Source: Chara braunii (taxonomy: Eukaryota; Streptophyta; Charophyceae; Charales; Characeae). Taken from it: 35,446 nucleotides of DNA. Each line of letters opens with the position of its first letter. Position 1 is the stretch's first letter. Of this stretch, positions 17,982 to 28,365 are shown one piece after another. The DNA is taken from positions 8,045,287 through 8,080,732 of the forward strand of contig BFEA01000003.1 of NCBI GenBank assembly GCA_003427395.1. Direction: 5' to 3'. A model generated the notes under the pieces. It had not been told where the DNA came from. It worked only from the letters and a program-made list of their open reading frames with translations, and made no database searches. A program made the position numbers and the translations under genes.

Positions 17982-20419
17982 TTAGGTCTCAAAGCTGCTC
18001 AGCGCCTCCTCCTCCAATGGAGTGAGGAGGGAAGGTAGCTCGCTCTCCTCCTGTTCGAGGACACATGATTCCACCAGAGTTGCTAGCGCAGCTGCGTTTT
18101 GAGTCATGGTTGTTTCATTCCCCAGTGTTGTGACTGGTAAAGCCGCCATTTACCACCAGGGTTTACATTGCAAGTCTTCAGAGAGTTCTGCCTTTTGGTC
18201 CAAGCCGACCACCAGTGGTCTAGCGTCATACTATGCCTGGTTCTTTCCCTTCTTTGCCCCTGAGGATTCTGTTTGTCTTGGCACCTCTGCCTCTTGCGTT
18301 TTGCCAGCTAAACCCATAAGGTTTGGTTCCCTCCCCTTGCTGATCTTTCCTAGCACATCCTCCTTCTTTTGTCCCAACTGCCATCTGGGTATTGACAGGT
18401 CCTCCTGTACTGCCACGTTCCATTCCTCTTTTACCGGATCTCTCTCGATGGGGATTACTGCTCGAGATGGCAATAGCATACTTGCTTCCTTTTTGGCCCT
18501 TTCCCAGAAAGCTTCGTGTGCTTTGTGTTGCAAATCCTGGACAGTCACTATGCGAAGTTGCATTTCTCTGTTCAAATCCGTGAGACGTGCATTCTGTGCA
18601 TGCAAGGCCTCGACTTGGATGCCCAGTTGCGTGGTGGAAGTCAGCGTCTTGCCTGATTCTTCTTGCCCCTTTTGTTTCCCTTGTTCAATTAGGAGCTGAG
18701 TTGGTTTGTATCCCGGAAGTCTTTTTCCCTTATTCTGTGTTGCCTCCTTCAGTGTGTTTGGGCCGTTCTCCTCAACTTCCATTTCCTGTTCTTCTTTCGT
18801 TGCGCAGTATTTTTCTTCAAAGAAAGTTGCCAGCTCCTCTTCTCTTTCTAGAGGTGCGAAGGTATTCTCAGACGGTGGGATTAGTTGTGATGGGTTGGAG
18901 ATCTCTGCTTTCTGCTTGTTTTTCTGCTCTTCCTTGTGTAATATAAGCTGCAGTTCATACTTGTCTTGCCTTCTTTTCTCGAAGAAGCGAATGTATTCAA
19001 GGAGTTCATTTTATTGTTATCCTGACCATGGATAGCCCTCAGACTCTGGGTGTTCCTGCTCCTCCTTTGTGTCCTCTCTCTCCTTTTGGTCTTCAACGTG
19101 TTTCCTTTTCTCCCCCACCACTGGGTTTTTCTCTCCGCCCCCCTCCTTCATAGTTGTGTCACCTACTTCCCCCCCTGTGCTCTTATCTGTCCCTTCTGCC
19201 TCTGCTCCCTGTTCGCTGGCAGCTTTTCCTCTTCCCTTTTGTGTCGTTCTGCAGTAGGTTTTTTGTTTGGGTTGTTTCTCCCATGCCTTTTCCTCTTGCC
19301 TGCTTCCACCCATTGTCTTTCTGTAGTTTCCTACACTGTTTGCAGGTCTGCACACAGGTCCCTTTCCCAAATCTCTTGCTTTAGCATGTCCACATTTATC
19401 ACTGGATCTTTGGTGAAGCATTTGGGCGGCTTTCTTTTTGTTTTGAGCGTTTGCCACCTTCTGTCATACGGGGGGTATACATCCGGCCTGGGCGTTGCCT
19501 CCCGATCGATGGTCCAGACCCATTCCGGTGTGTCCAGGTTGTCATTGAATACCCAGCCCGCGTACTGTGGATCAGGGATGTACCAATATCCATTTTTGTT
19601 CTCTACCTCCTGCAGATTTGCGGTTCTGAGAGGTTTGGGCTTCGTGCTCTCTCTTGTTTTCGGGCAGCTGGCATCCGTGCCCAGGTGACCTCTTTGTTTG
19701 CACTTGAAGCATACCGGGTTGGTTTTGGTGGACACTGTGATTCTGATGACTTTGTTTTCCTGAGAGAAAAACCATTCGTCAGGAGTGAAAGGTGGAGGAC
19801 TGTCTCCCGTGTCCAGTACTACTGTCATCTAATTGTGTTGTGGGGTGAGAAAGTCCAGTGTTGAAACAATCCACTGTGTTTCCCTGAAGTGACCGTATTC
19901 CATTATGACTCTTTCTTTAATGCTGTTATTGTCAAATTGAATCCAGAAATGTTTTTTGATCAATTCATGTTTGTACCTGAAGGGCGTTTGCTGATAATTT
20001 GCCGTCTTTTTCCACGGGTGAACTGTAACCAATGACGAATTACAAGTGAAGCACTTGTTTTTCAAAAATGTGGCAAGCGTTTCCTTCATACACAGAACCA
20101 TGATGACGTTTCTTGTTCTTGGGTGAAAAGACGCTTTTGGTTCCTGCCTTTGGATTGGTTTTAGGGACTTCAGCTTTTCCAAGATCCATTTTAATTTTGC
20201 CTGTTTGTCCAATTCTTGGCTTTTTTTGGAAAAGGTGAATAAGACCGCATGTTTGTTGTGGAGTTCCTCTTGCTTGGATGACAGCTCCTTGGGGCATTTG
20301 TAGATTACCACTTCTTCCTTGTTGTTACCTCCGCGATGAATGAGCTTTGTGGTCTTGACAAGGGGAGTTATGGTCTGTTCTGCGAGCCAGTTTTGCGTTT
20401 CCATGCCCATGCCTTCCAT
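17982..20419 (-). pseudogene. LINE ORF1, CCHC nucleic-acid-binding protein (broken)
   Basis: ORF1 protein of the LINE, expected to coat element RNA. From the ATG at 20419 the frame runs to a TAG at 19829-19831, then continues in the same frame through a zinc knuckle CFKCKQRGHLGTDASC (C-x2-C-x4-H-x6-C, two residues longer than the usual last spacing) to a stop at 19331. A Lys/Glu-rich, probably coiled-coil region is spread over shifted frames (19457-18880, then 19010-18231 in one frame), and the last segment runs through two more stops to the TAA at 17982-17984. About 810 codons in total, long for an ORF1. ORF2 starts 43 bases further on. Confidence 0.75.
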
Positions 20420-22649
20420 TGTTGTGTTTGACTGTGATTTGAAAGTTTTACTGCTTGTTAAAGGTGTTATTTTAAAGATAATGAGTGTGACCGTGACAGT
20501 TTTTCTTGATGAGGGTGCTGGAGAGGAGTGGGGGGGCGGGTGGGATGATTAGGATGAGATTGGATCAAGTTGCGAAATGTGAAGGGGGGGAGAGAGGGGG
20601 GGACGAAGAGGGGAGAGTACGATGTAAGGGGCTGGGGGAAAATCGATCGTGAGCAGTGCGGACTCGGGAACTGTGTTGGGTGTGGTACTAAAGAGGAAAT
20701 GAGAGGGGATGGGGGGGCTCTGGGGTGTGAGTTGGTTCGTGTGTGATACAGGTCTGGGTCAGGGTTGGGGATGGGGCAGGGACGGGGTTGGGAGGGGATC
20801 CGGATCGGGATTGGGTTGGTTCGAAGTGGGGGTGGGTTGGATTCGAAATCTGATTGTGGGGCGATTGGGGTGGGATCAGGTGAGGATTCGAGTAAGGTAC
20901 GGATTCCGGATTATGGTCGGGATGGGCTCAGGGTGGGGGCTTTAGTTGAAATGGGAAGAAAAAATAGTGGAACTGGGGAGGGAACAGGCTGAGATGATGG
21001 CGAAAACGGTGGGGTAGACCAGTCAGAATTGGGATGGAAAGAGGTTGGTCCAGATCGGGGGGGGTTGGGATCGGCGCCTGGTGATGGGTCCGATCAGAGT
21101 AGGTTCAGTTGTGGGGGACGTTTTGGGATAGGGCTAATGTTTGGGGAGAGGGAGATTTGGATGCGGTGGTCTAAACAGAGTTAGAATGGGACCGAGAGGG
21201 GGGAGCTGCAGTGGAACTGGGTCGGAATTGGGATGAATCCGGGTTGCCTAGTTGGTCGAGGTTGGGGTTGGGTTAGGGTGGGAGCGGATCAAGATTGATT
21301 TGGAGCGAGATTGATTTGAAACGGGGTGGGAACGCGACGTAGCCAAGAGCGGTGTGGGGGAAATTTTGGGAAGGGGTAGCGGATTGGGATGGAATAAAGA
21401 TTGTGGTTGGGGGAGAGATCGGGGTGAGGGTCAGATCTGGATTTAGGTGGTGTGAGAGGGGTAGCGTCTGGGGTGGGATCGCGTCCGGATTTGAGTGAGA
21501 GTTGTCGGGGTGTTGTCCGGGTTGGGATAGGATCGGGGTTGGGATAGTTCTCGGATAGAGAATACGTCGGGGTTGGGATGAATCAGGACGGGGATGGAGC
21601 GGGAGGAGCCGAAATAGAGCAGGACTGGGATGAAGGGAAGAAACAGGGCGGGAGCAGTCGGGAAGGAGCGAAAGGAGTCGGTCTGGAATAGGATGGGCCG
21701 GGATGGAGGGGGGGGCGTTGAGCTGGAGCTGGGATGGAGCGGGAGGAACCGGGGTGATGGCTCCAAACTGGGATGAATCGAAGCGGGGATGTAGCGGGAG
21801 GAAGTCGGGATGACATCAAAACAAAGGAGGACGAGTGACGGGGGGAATGGTGAAGGAAGAAGGGTGGTGGGGAATGCGACGGGATGGGCGCGCGAATAAA
21901 GTAGGAAGGTGGAGCGGGTGTGTTTGTGGGGAAGACAGAATCAGGAAGTTCTGATGGGCGCGCAAATAAGGTAGGAAGTTTGAGTCGGTATCAGGAAGAC
22001 GGGATCAGGAAGTTTTGATGGGCGCGCGAATTAAGTAGGAGACGGGATCAGAAAGACGGGGGGGTATGGGGAAGGAGGAAGAGTTGTGGGGATTGCGACG
22101 GGTGGGCGCACAAATAAAGTAGGAAGTTTGAGTCGGGAGTGGGGTAGGTGCGAGTCGGAGTTGGGAAGGCGGGTTCTTGATGAGTAGGTCAATTATGCCG
22201 GACGAGGGGGAATTAGGTTTTGGGAGAGTGGGTTCATAAGTCTAGAACAGATTGTATGTCTGGTGAAGAGATTGAACAAAGAAATTGTTAGAAGCAGGGG
22301 GGTAACGGGAGTGATGGGGGGAGCGAGTGGAGGGGGGCTATCAGGCAAGTTTTCGTGGTAACTTCTCATAGTGTTTACACGTCGGTCTTTTGAGATTCCT
22401 TTTAGGGCCGAAACTCGTGCAAGGAGCAGCTTCTCTTATTGCGCTTGTGATGATGATTGTCCTTTGCACGTCCTCAAAGCATGTAGGTGTCAACCTTACT
22501 GGCTAGAACAGGGATTCAACTTTTCTGTCTCTCTTTGTCTCTTGCTTCTAACTTCGTCTTCGTATTCCTTCTTGCTCCTGGCTTGTGTATGGACTCCTCC
22601 TTCCTTTCCCTTTCCTTCACTTGGCCCTACCTTCTTATGCGCGGTTACT
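20420..22649 (-). other. LINE 5' region: strand-biased, G-rich on + strand
   Basis: About 1.8 kb (20520-22350) is extremely rich in G on the + strand and poor in C, with endlessly varied GGGATNGG, GGTTGGG and GGGGTGGG words. Read as LINE sense it is C-rich. No genuine protein is visible. The last part holds a small array of GATGGGCGCGCRAATAA units starting at about 21883, 21953, 22018 and 22100. Tandem monomers in a LINE 5' end can be promoter units, as in mouse L1; that role is inference here. Confidence 0.6.
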
Positions 22650-23037
22650 NNNNNNNNNNNNNNNNNNNNNNNNNNNNNNNNNNNNNNNNNNNNNNNNNNN
22701 NNNNNNNNNNNNNNNNNNNNNNNNNNNNNNNNNNNNNNNNNNNNNNNNNNNNNNNNNNNNNNNNNNNNNNNNNNNNNNNNNNNNNNNNNNNNNNNNNNNN
22801 NNNNNNNNNNNNNNNNNNNNNNNNNNNNNNNNNNNNNNNNNNNNNNNNNNNNNNNNNNNNNNNNNNNNNNNNNNNNNNNNNNNNNNNNNNNNNNNNNNNN
22901 NNNNNNNNNNNNNNNNNNNNNNNNNNNNNNNNNNNNNNNNNNNNNNNNNNNNNNNNNNNNNNNNNNNNNNNNNNNNNNNNNNNNNNNNNNNNNNNNNNNN
23001 NNNNNNNNNNNNNNNNNNNNNNNNNNNNNNNNNNNNN
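22650..23037. other. Assembly gap (388 N)
   Basis: An unbroken run of N within the LINE 5' region, ending directly at a (TC)n microsatellite, the probable cause of the gap. Confidence 0.99.
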
Positions 23038-23061
23038 TCTCTCTCTCTCTCTCTCTCTCTC
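23038..23061. repeat. (TC)n microsatellite at gap edge
   Basis: At least 12 TC units follow the N-run, then a pyrimidine-rich tract to about 23180. Confidence 0.95.
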
Positions 23062-23510
23062 CTTCACTTCCTCATTCCCCTTTTCTCTTCTCCATTTTCT
23101 TCTTCTCTTCCTTCCTTTTTTCCTCCTGTCTCCTTTATCTCTCTCCCCTTTCTTTCTCCTTCTCTCTTTCTCTCTCTCGCTTCAAAAGGAAAAGTCCTTT
23201 GCCGAAAGTTGTCACTTGTTGATAGGTCCACGGGTTGCTTGGCGATTGGCCGCGCGATGGCGGCCTCGTGGGGAGCCGCACAATGGGGTGACTCCGTTTC
23301 CTTCACGGTTTCTGTAATGGGCGCGTTGATGCTGTTGTGCGATGGCAGGCGTAGGGGACGGTGTGTGTGGGTCGCGTGCGGGGAAGTTTCGAATTCGAAC
23401 GAAAGTCAGTGCGCGGCAAGGCGTGGTGCGAAACGAAGCGTCGCGGGGCGGTCACTCCTGAGCGCTAACCGGTGGCGCTGGCGCAAGCTGGTATCCTTTC
23501 TTTGCTTTCC
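23062..23510 (-). other. LINE 5' extremity
   Basis: Assigned to the LINE only because it lies inside the right target duplication (23511-23524). No gene recognised. The boundary would be wrong if another element ends inside the N gap. Confidence 0.45.
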
Positions 23511-23604
23511 AGCTCTTGCAGTTTAGAAAATCGGTTGTTCTCATTGTATAGTTCCCTATACTAGTCTGTCCAGTGGTACTCCAAGGTTGTGCCTGGATTT
23601 TCAA
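23511..23604 (+). repeat. LINE target duplication and right part of direct repeat copy B
   Basis: AGCTCTTGCAGTTT (23511-23524) repeats 3852-3865. The bases from there to GGATTTTCAA match 2649-2741 with few differences. This places the right edge of the LINE at 23510. Confidence 0.85.
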
Positions 23605-24171
23605 ACCCCAGGTCAGTGGGTAATGTGGTGTGGTGTGAGTGTGTGTGCATGTGTGGGGGGGGGGTGTGGGGTAAGGTGGTGTAGTGGAGTGTGGTGTTGG
23701 GCTGTGGGATGAGGTGGGATGATGCATGGGTGCACGTGGATGGTTTGGCGGCACTGCAGGTGGTGTTGCCAACCGATGGTTGCTTGGTCATGGTGCTCCT
23801 CTACAACACCAAAAAAAGAAACTTTGAAAACATGGCTAAGGCTTATGCTCCACTGCATTATTCTGCTGATTTTCCCCTACATTTCAAAATCCGGGAATAG
23901 CCGTAGAAAGTTTTGAGACTTTACCTGCCGCTATTTTTGACACGATTACGAGAGACCTTCCAGGGAATGGAGTGCAAGTGGACCCTTGCTGCTGAAATCT
24001 GGGGCGTTAAGGAAATTGTTTGAAAAGGAGTCAGGGGCAACGGATTTTAGTTTAGAGAACGTGGTAACTGGGCGACCTCGCCCTGATTGGGCCACAACTG
24101 TTTTTTCAGCGTGGACGCACCAGGACCTTCGAACTGAGTTCCCGACCAACCCACAAATTTACCTAAACTAC
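23605..24171. other. GT-rich tract and unassigned open frames
   Basis: GT/G-rich simple sequence at about 23617-23720 is followed by two plus-strand open frames (23691-23900 and from 23986). Parts look protein-like, for example ALRKLFEKESGATDFSLENV, but I recognise no family and no start or splice context is certain. They could be exon or transposon remnants. Confidence 0.35.
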
Positions 24172-24174
24172 AGC

Positions 24175-24300
24175 CCGGCTCCTATTCCACCGGCAAGTCA
24201 AAATCTCAAATACAACCCTTTGACACACTTCCCCGTGTTACGGTCGGGGAACCCTGACAGCATCGATTTCTTCCCTTGGGAAGGATCGACTGTAAGCCAA
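24175..24300. repeat. Dispersed hairpin repeat, copy 2
   Basis: Homologous to 3940-4070 in the LINE 3' tail, beginning CGGCTCCTATTCCACCGGCA. Hairpins: TTCCCC/GGGGAA (24229-24234 and 24246-24251) and CTTCCC-tt-GGGAAG (24270-24275 and 24278-24283). Confidence 0.75.
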
Positions 24301-24510
24301 GCCCATACTTCCATTAGAGCATCCCCACCCTCTAGTCATTTACTCCAAAATAAAACATTCTAAAATACGGGCCCTGAGGTGACATACTTGATCTGCTCAT
24401 GGCGGACTCTACTAAGCCCTAAACCCTCTGGTAACCATGCCTTATAACCTCTTTCCCTGCTTTTGAGCCTGGGGCATTGATTGCTCCCTCTCAGGCGAAT
24501 TTACCTCTGC
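24301..24510. other. Unassigned, with an older copy of the 300-bp repeat motif
   Basis: Contains GCCTGGGGCATTGATTGCTC followed by CCTCTCAGG (about 24468-24497), also present in both units of the following duplication, and a CCCTAAACCCT telomere-type motif at about 24416. No gene. Confidence 0.5.
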
Positions 24511-25145
24511 TCATTTGTTCCCCAATTCTCCTATCCACACCCTCTCCTTGTTACCTATCGATCCTTTCCTGCCATTCTAACTTGCATCCTGAAGCCCACT
24601 TGGTCCCCTCGTGTCAGACTCTTCTAGAACCCTAAAACCCTAGGATCGCCCTGACCTATAACCTTGTTCCCTATTTCTGAGCCTGAGGCATTGATTGCTC
24701 CCTCTCAGGAGGATTTACCTGCTCCTCTTCTTCCCCGCTCTCCTATCCTCACTATCTTAAAATAAACAAGCGGACCCGCCGAGGGCAGTGAGTAAATATG
24801 CAGATGAAGCCCACTTGTTCCCCAATTCTCCTATCCACACCCTCTCCTTGTTACCTACCGATCCTTTCCTGCCATTCTAACTTGCATCCCCTCGTGTCAG
24901 ACTCTGCTAGAACCCTAAACCCTAGGATCGCCCTGACCTATAACCTTGTTCCCTATTTCTGAGCCTGAGGCATTGATTGCTCCCTCTCACGAGGATTTAC
25001 CTACTCCTCTTCTTCCCCGCTCTCCTATCCTCACTATCTTAAAATAAACAAGCGGACCCGCCGCAGCAAAGCTCCGGCACAGAAGAGGGGCGTGAGGAGA
25101 GACAGGAAGGGAGGGCAGCGAGTAAATATGCAGATGAAGCCTTGG
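24511..25145. repeat. Tandem duplication, about 300-bp period
   Basis: TTGTTCCCCAATTCTCCTAT starts at 24515 and again at 24815. The two units run through CCCTAGGATCGCCCTGACC, CATTGATTGCTCCCTCTCA and AAACAAGCGGACCCGCCG to GTAAATATGCAGATGAAGC. Unit 2 has an extra block after CCGCCG; unit 1 has a few extra bases near CCCACTTGGTCC. Confidence 0.85.
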
Positions 25146-25246
25146 TAGCGAGGCTCTTGGAAGGGAATTCCTAAATTCAAAATTGGAGGAAAGCAAGAGA
25201 GAGCACCAGCAGATCCGGGAAAAACAAAAATGGTTCCACACATGGG

Positions 25247-25275
25247 AAAAAAAAAAAAAAGGCCAGGCTCAGTTG
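25247..25275 (+). other. A-run and 5' fragment of a split tRNA-like/SINE sequence
   Basis: A14 (25247-25260) then GGCCAGGCTCAGTTG, which is the first half of a Pol III A-box. The second half resumes at 35028 after the LTR retrotransposon. AGTTG occurs on both sides of the element. Confidence 0.65.
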
Positions 25276-25858
25276 TGCAAGGAATATGAGTGTGAAATCA
25301 CACAGATGTCCAAGTAGTCGTGTCCAAGCAGAGAGTACAAATGCACTGAGAAAACCATCCATATAGAGCAATACAATGAAGTAACGAGTCAATGTCCAAG
25401 CCCGCAGGCCACACCAACACAGTATCCAAAGTCGCTCCTCTCTGTCTGGCACACAACAGGCTCACTTCGACTCTTGAAGACCAATGTACATGGCTGTCAA
25501 CACCATAGCCGACCTCTCTTCATGCACCAGGTACGTATCTCGTCACCCTCAATCAGACCTTGATTACCCCACACTGCGCCTCCTTCGCCGAAGACTACCA
25601 GATTGCCCGCTGTACCCCCTGGCGCCCAGCAGCCCGGTTATGGCTGCCTGCGCCCCGCTGCCCTGCACCACCCCACCTCACCACTAAGCGCCCCGTCAGC
25701 GCCCTTGGCAGCAGCGCAGCAGCACCTCCACATTGCCAGCACTGGCCAGAATGCCTGGCCTGGGATGCCTCAATTCTTTTATGGAAGTGGCAGCCTCCTG
25801 GATGCTGCGTGTGGCCTGGCTGGAAACTTCCAGTAGCTTCCGGTTGGGCCTCAGACCC

Positions 25859-26203
25859 TCCAGGAGGCTGCCACTTCCATAAAAGAAGTGAGGCATCCCA
25901 GGCCAGGCATTCTGGCCAGTGCTGGCAATGTGAAGGTGCTGCCAAGGGCGCTGACGGGGCGCTTAGTGGTGAAGTGGGGCACTGCAGGGCAGCGGGGCGC
26001 AGGCAGCCATAGCCGGGCTGCTGGGCGCCAGGGTGTACAGCGGGCGATCTGGTAGTCTTCAGCGAAGGAGGTGCAGTGTGGGGCAATCAAGGTCTGATTG
26101 AGGGTGACGAGATACGTACCTGGTGCATGAAGAGAGGTCGGCTATGGTGTTGACAGCCATGTACATTGGTCTTCGAGAGTCGAAGTGAGCCTGTTGTGTG
26201 AAC
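25859..26203. repeat. Inverted copy within the 3' LTR
   Basis: Reverse complement of the segment running from CACAACAGGCTCACTTCGAC (about 25453) to the CAGCCTCCTGG region (about 25802). It is followed by the forward version again, giving forward-inverted-forward order. Confidence 0.85.
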
Positions 26204-26573
26204 TCTACCCGACTATCCTACCTACATCTGGTTCACACAACAGGCTCACTTCGACTCACCATAGCCAACCTCTCTTCATGCACCATGTACGTATCTCGTC
26301 ACCCTCAATCAGACCTTGATTACCCTACACTGCACCTCCTTCGCTGAAGACTACCAGATCGCCCGCTGTACCCCCTGGCGCCCAGCAGCCCGGCTATGGC
26401 TGCCTGCGCCCCGCTGCCCTGCAGTGCCCCACTTCACCACTAAGCGCCCCGTCAGTGCCCTTGGCAGCAGCGCAGCAGCACCTCCGCATTGCAAGCACTG
26501 GCCAGAATGCCTGGCCTGGGATGCCTCACTTCTTTTATGGAAGTGGCAGCCTCCTGGATGCTGCGTGTGGCCT

Positions 26574-26746
26574 GGCTGGAAGCTTCCAGTAGCTTCCGGT
26601 TGGGCCTCAGACCCTGTGCCCAGGCCCGAGACTACAGTTGAGGGCCTGGGCCCTTTTCANGGCTGGAAGCTTCCAGTAGCTTCCGGTTGGGCCTCAGACC
26701 CTGTGCCCAGGCCCGAGACTACAGTTGAGGGCCTGGGCCCTTTTCA
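26574..26746. repeat. 86-bp exact direct repeat flanking a single N
   Basis: 26574-26659 and 26661-26746 are identical, with N at 26660. The other LTR has this segment once. This is the signature of two contig ends with an unmerged overlap. Confidence 0.9.
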
Positions 26747-27127
26747 CTTGGGCACAACCTGAGTCTCCGGACTTGGCCTGTTTGCTGCATCTGTGCAGGG
26801 CTCCCAGGCAGGTGCGTCGGCAGTACTGCTTTTCCAAAGGCCGATGGCCTGCTTCCCAATGTATCGGCCCTGCTTTGTGTGTATGTGCCCAGGCGCAACT
26901 GTCAAGGCCTGGGCCAACTGCCTGACGCAGCTTAGTGAGGCGCACGTGTCTACCCAACCAACTGGCGTGCTGTGAGAGCCTGAATACCCACATATGGAAA
27001 TGTCGAATTTTGGCCTCCAACGAATATTCAGGCCTGCCTTCACTTAGGGCGGGCACTCGGCTTGCTGGGGGCCTTAGCCCAGAACATGTGATGTCTGATA
27101 GGGCCCCTTGAGGGCTTGTTCCTCACA

Positions 27128-27141
27128 TTCCATCCCCCTTA
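27128..27141 (-). other. Polypurine tract
   Basis: In element sense TAAGGGGGATGGAA lies immediately before the 3' LTR start TGTGAGG, as needed to prime plus-strand DNA synthesis. Confidence 0.85.
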
Positions 27142-27165
27142 GCTCTGAAAGTCTGCTGAGATGCT

Positions 27166-27960
27166 TCATGCTGGTGCCTTCCACTTCAGTTTCTTCTCAT
27201 AATCTGCCACGATCTGAGGAGCTGTCTTGACAAGTTCCTCCCTTGAAATCCATCGATCTTCCTTAGGATCCGTATGATGCCTGAAATGCACTCTGTACTC
27301 CCTTGCCGGTTTAGGAGGTCTTCCCCTGCCAGGTGGCTTGGGAACAAGTGTGTCTCTGTGATCTAGGATGTCATTGACGTCCACGTGGCCATCCATGGTT
27401 GGGGCCAGCATAGATCTCCGTGATGGGAACTGTGCTGTCTCAGCGAAAGGTGCAAGCTTGGAGGCATGTAAAACAGGGTAAATGCGTAAGTGACCAGGAA
27501 TACGAATGACGTACGATGGACCATCCAAATCATTCCCCACAATATCCAAGACTTCCCAGGGATCGAAATATTGAGGCATTAGTTTCCTAGAGATGCCAAA
27601 CTCCTGTCCCAACTCACTAGCCTTGACCCAGACACGTTCCCCTACCTGAAATGTGGACTGTCAGTGTTTCTTATTCTCAGAAGCAATCATTGCTTCCTGA
27701 GATTTCTTGAAGTGTTCGACAGTTTGCTGCAACAATTTCTCGTACTGGACACCAAATTCAATAGTTCCAGGAGTTGCAGCAGTTCGGTTTTCAGGCAGGA
27801 GGAAGTCTAGAGCAGATCTAGGCTTCCATCCTAGATGCAGCTGATTTGGGGTGACCCCGGTGGTGTTGTGTACAGCGTTATTATACAGACCGGCGATGAA
27901 AGGTAATTTCTCATCCCAGTCATCCTGGCTGGGCTGGATGTAATGCCTCAGCAGATGCTA
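27166..27960 (-). pseudogene. Integrase C-terminal region with chromodomain
   Basis: Follows the catalytic core in the same frame, through a TAG at 27958-27960 and a TGA at 27661-27663. It contains the conserved post-core segment (LPFIAGLYNNAVHNTTGVTP, then LGWKPR), the GERVWVKAS region, a segment typical of Gypsy integrases (YVIRIPGHLRIYPVLHASKL), and a C-terminal chromodomain-like stretch YRVHFRHHTDPKEDRWISRE followed by ELVKTAPQIVADYEKKL. Chromodomains tether chromovirus integrases to marked chromatin. The last open segment (27612-27166) is free of stops and ends just before the polypurine tract. Confidence 0.85.
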
Positions 27961-28350
27961 CACCACATGGTTCATCTGTTCAGCCTGCCCATTTGCTTCG
28001 GGATGATTCCCAGAAGTCATCTGCAGCTGGCTGCCCATCTGTTCAGCGGCCTTCTTCCACATCTTGCTGGTGAATCGCACATCTCTATCACTAACGATTG
28101 TCTTTGGTAGCCCGAAATCACGCACCCAGTTATCCATGAATAACTTAATGACGTGTTCGGTCCTGGCGGTCTCTGGCATGGCAACTAGTCTAGCGAACTT
28201 AGTAAACCTATCAACTATGACGAAGATGTGCCACTTGCCATTCTTGCTAGTCACGAGAGCATCCATGAAGTCCATGGAGATGCTCTGCCCTGAGCCAGCC
28301 GGAATGGGCAGAGGATTGAGTAACCCAAGCGGAGCTTGAGCCCGCGGCTT
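27961..28350 (-). pseudogene. Integrase catalytic core
   Basis: DDE-type core that would join element cDNA to the host chromosome. Counting from MDFMDAL at 28275, the catalytic aspartates are D2 and D63 (SDRDVRF) and the glutamate E99 (GQAEQMN), exactly 35 residues after the second aspartate. This segment itself is open and all three residues are present. It is preceded by VYQRDKPRAQAPLGLLNPLP, and upstream of that a frameshift separates it from the zinc-finger part. Confidence 0.9.
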
Positions 28351-28365
28351 ATCCCTTTGATAGAC

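Larger units (their letters stand above)
3863..23510 (-). mobile_element. L1-type LINE, decayed, interrupted by a 7.96-kb insertion
   Basis: A non-LTR retrotransposon read from 23510 down to the T-run at 3863-3890, which is its poly(A) tail. Order on the minus strand: long 5' region (23510-20420), ORF1 with a CCHC knuckle and charged/coiled C-terminus (20419-17982), ORF2 with AP-type endonuclease (17938-16862), the foreign insertion 8897-16857, then ORF2 RT, post-RT region and Cys/His finger (8892-5230), and a 3' region (5229-3891). Matching AGCTCTTGCAG duplications flank it, and 2475-2741 shows the empty site. Without the insertion it is about 11.7 kb, long for an L1. The 388-N gap lies in the 5' region. 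All reading frames are broken, so it is inactive. Confidence 0.85.
25276..27127 (-). repeat. 3' LTR, enlarged by internal inverted duplication
   Basis: 1,852 bp against 1,100 bp for its partner. The extra length is an inverted copy (25859-26203) of about 25452-25802 followed by a second forward copy (26204 onward), plus an 86-bp repeat around an N at 26660. The outer ends match the other LTR. Confidence 0.9.

Noticed and set aside
22371-23526. Long open frames across the N gap
   Set aside because: They are open only because N cannot encode a stop; the flanks are pyrimidine-rich simple sequence.
24410-24935. Interstitial telomere array
   Set aside because: Only isolated one- or two-unit CCCTAAA motifs, not an array.
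25560-26762. Similar open frames on both strands around 25.6-26.7 kb
   Set aside because: Produced by the forward-inverted-forward duplication in the LTR, not by genes.
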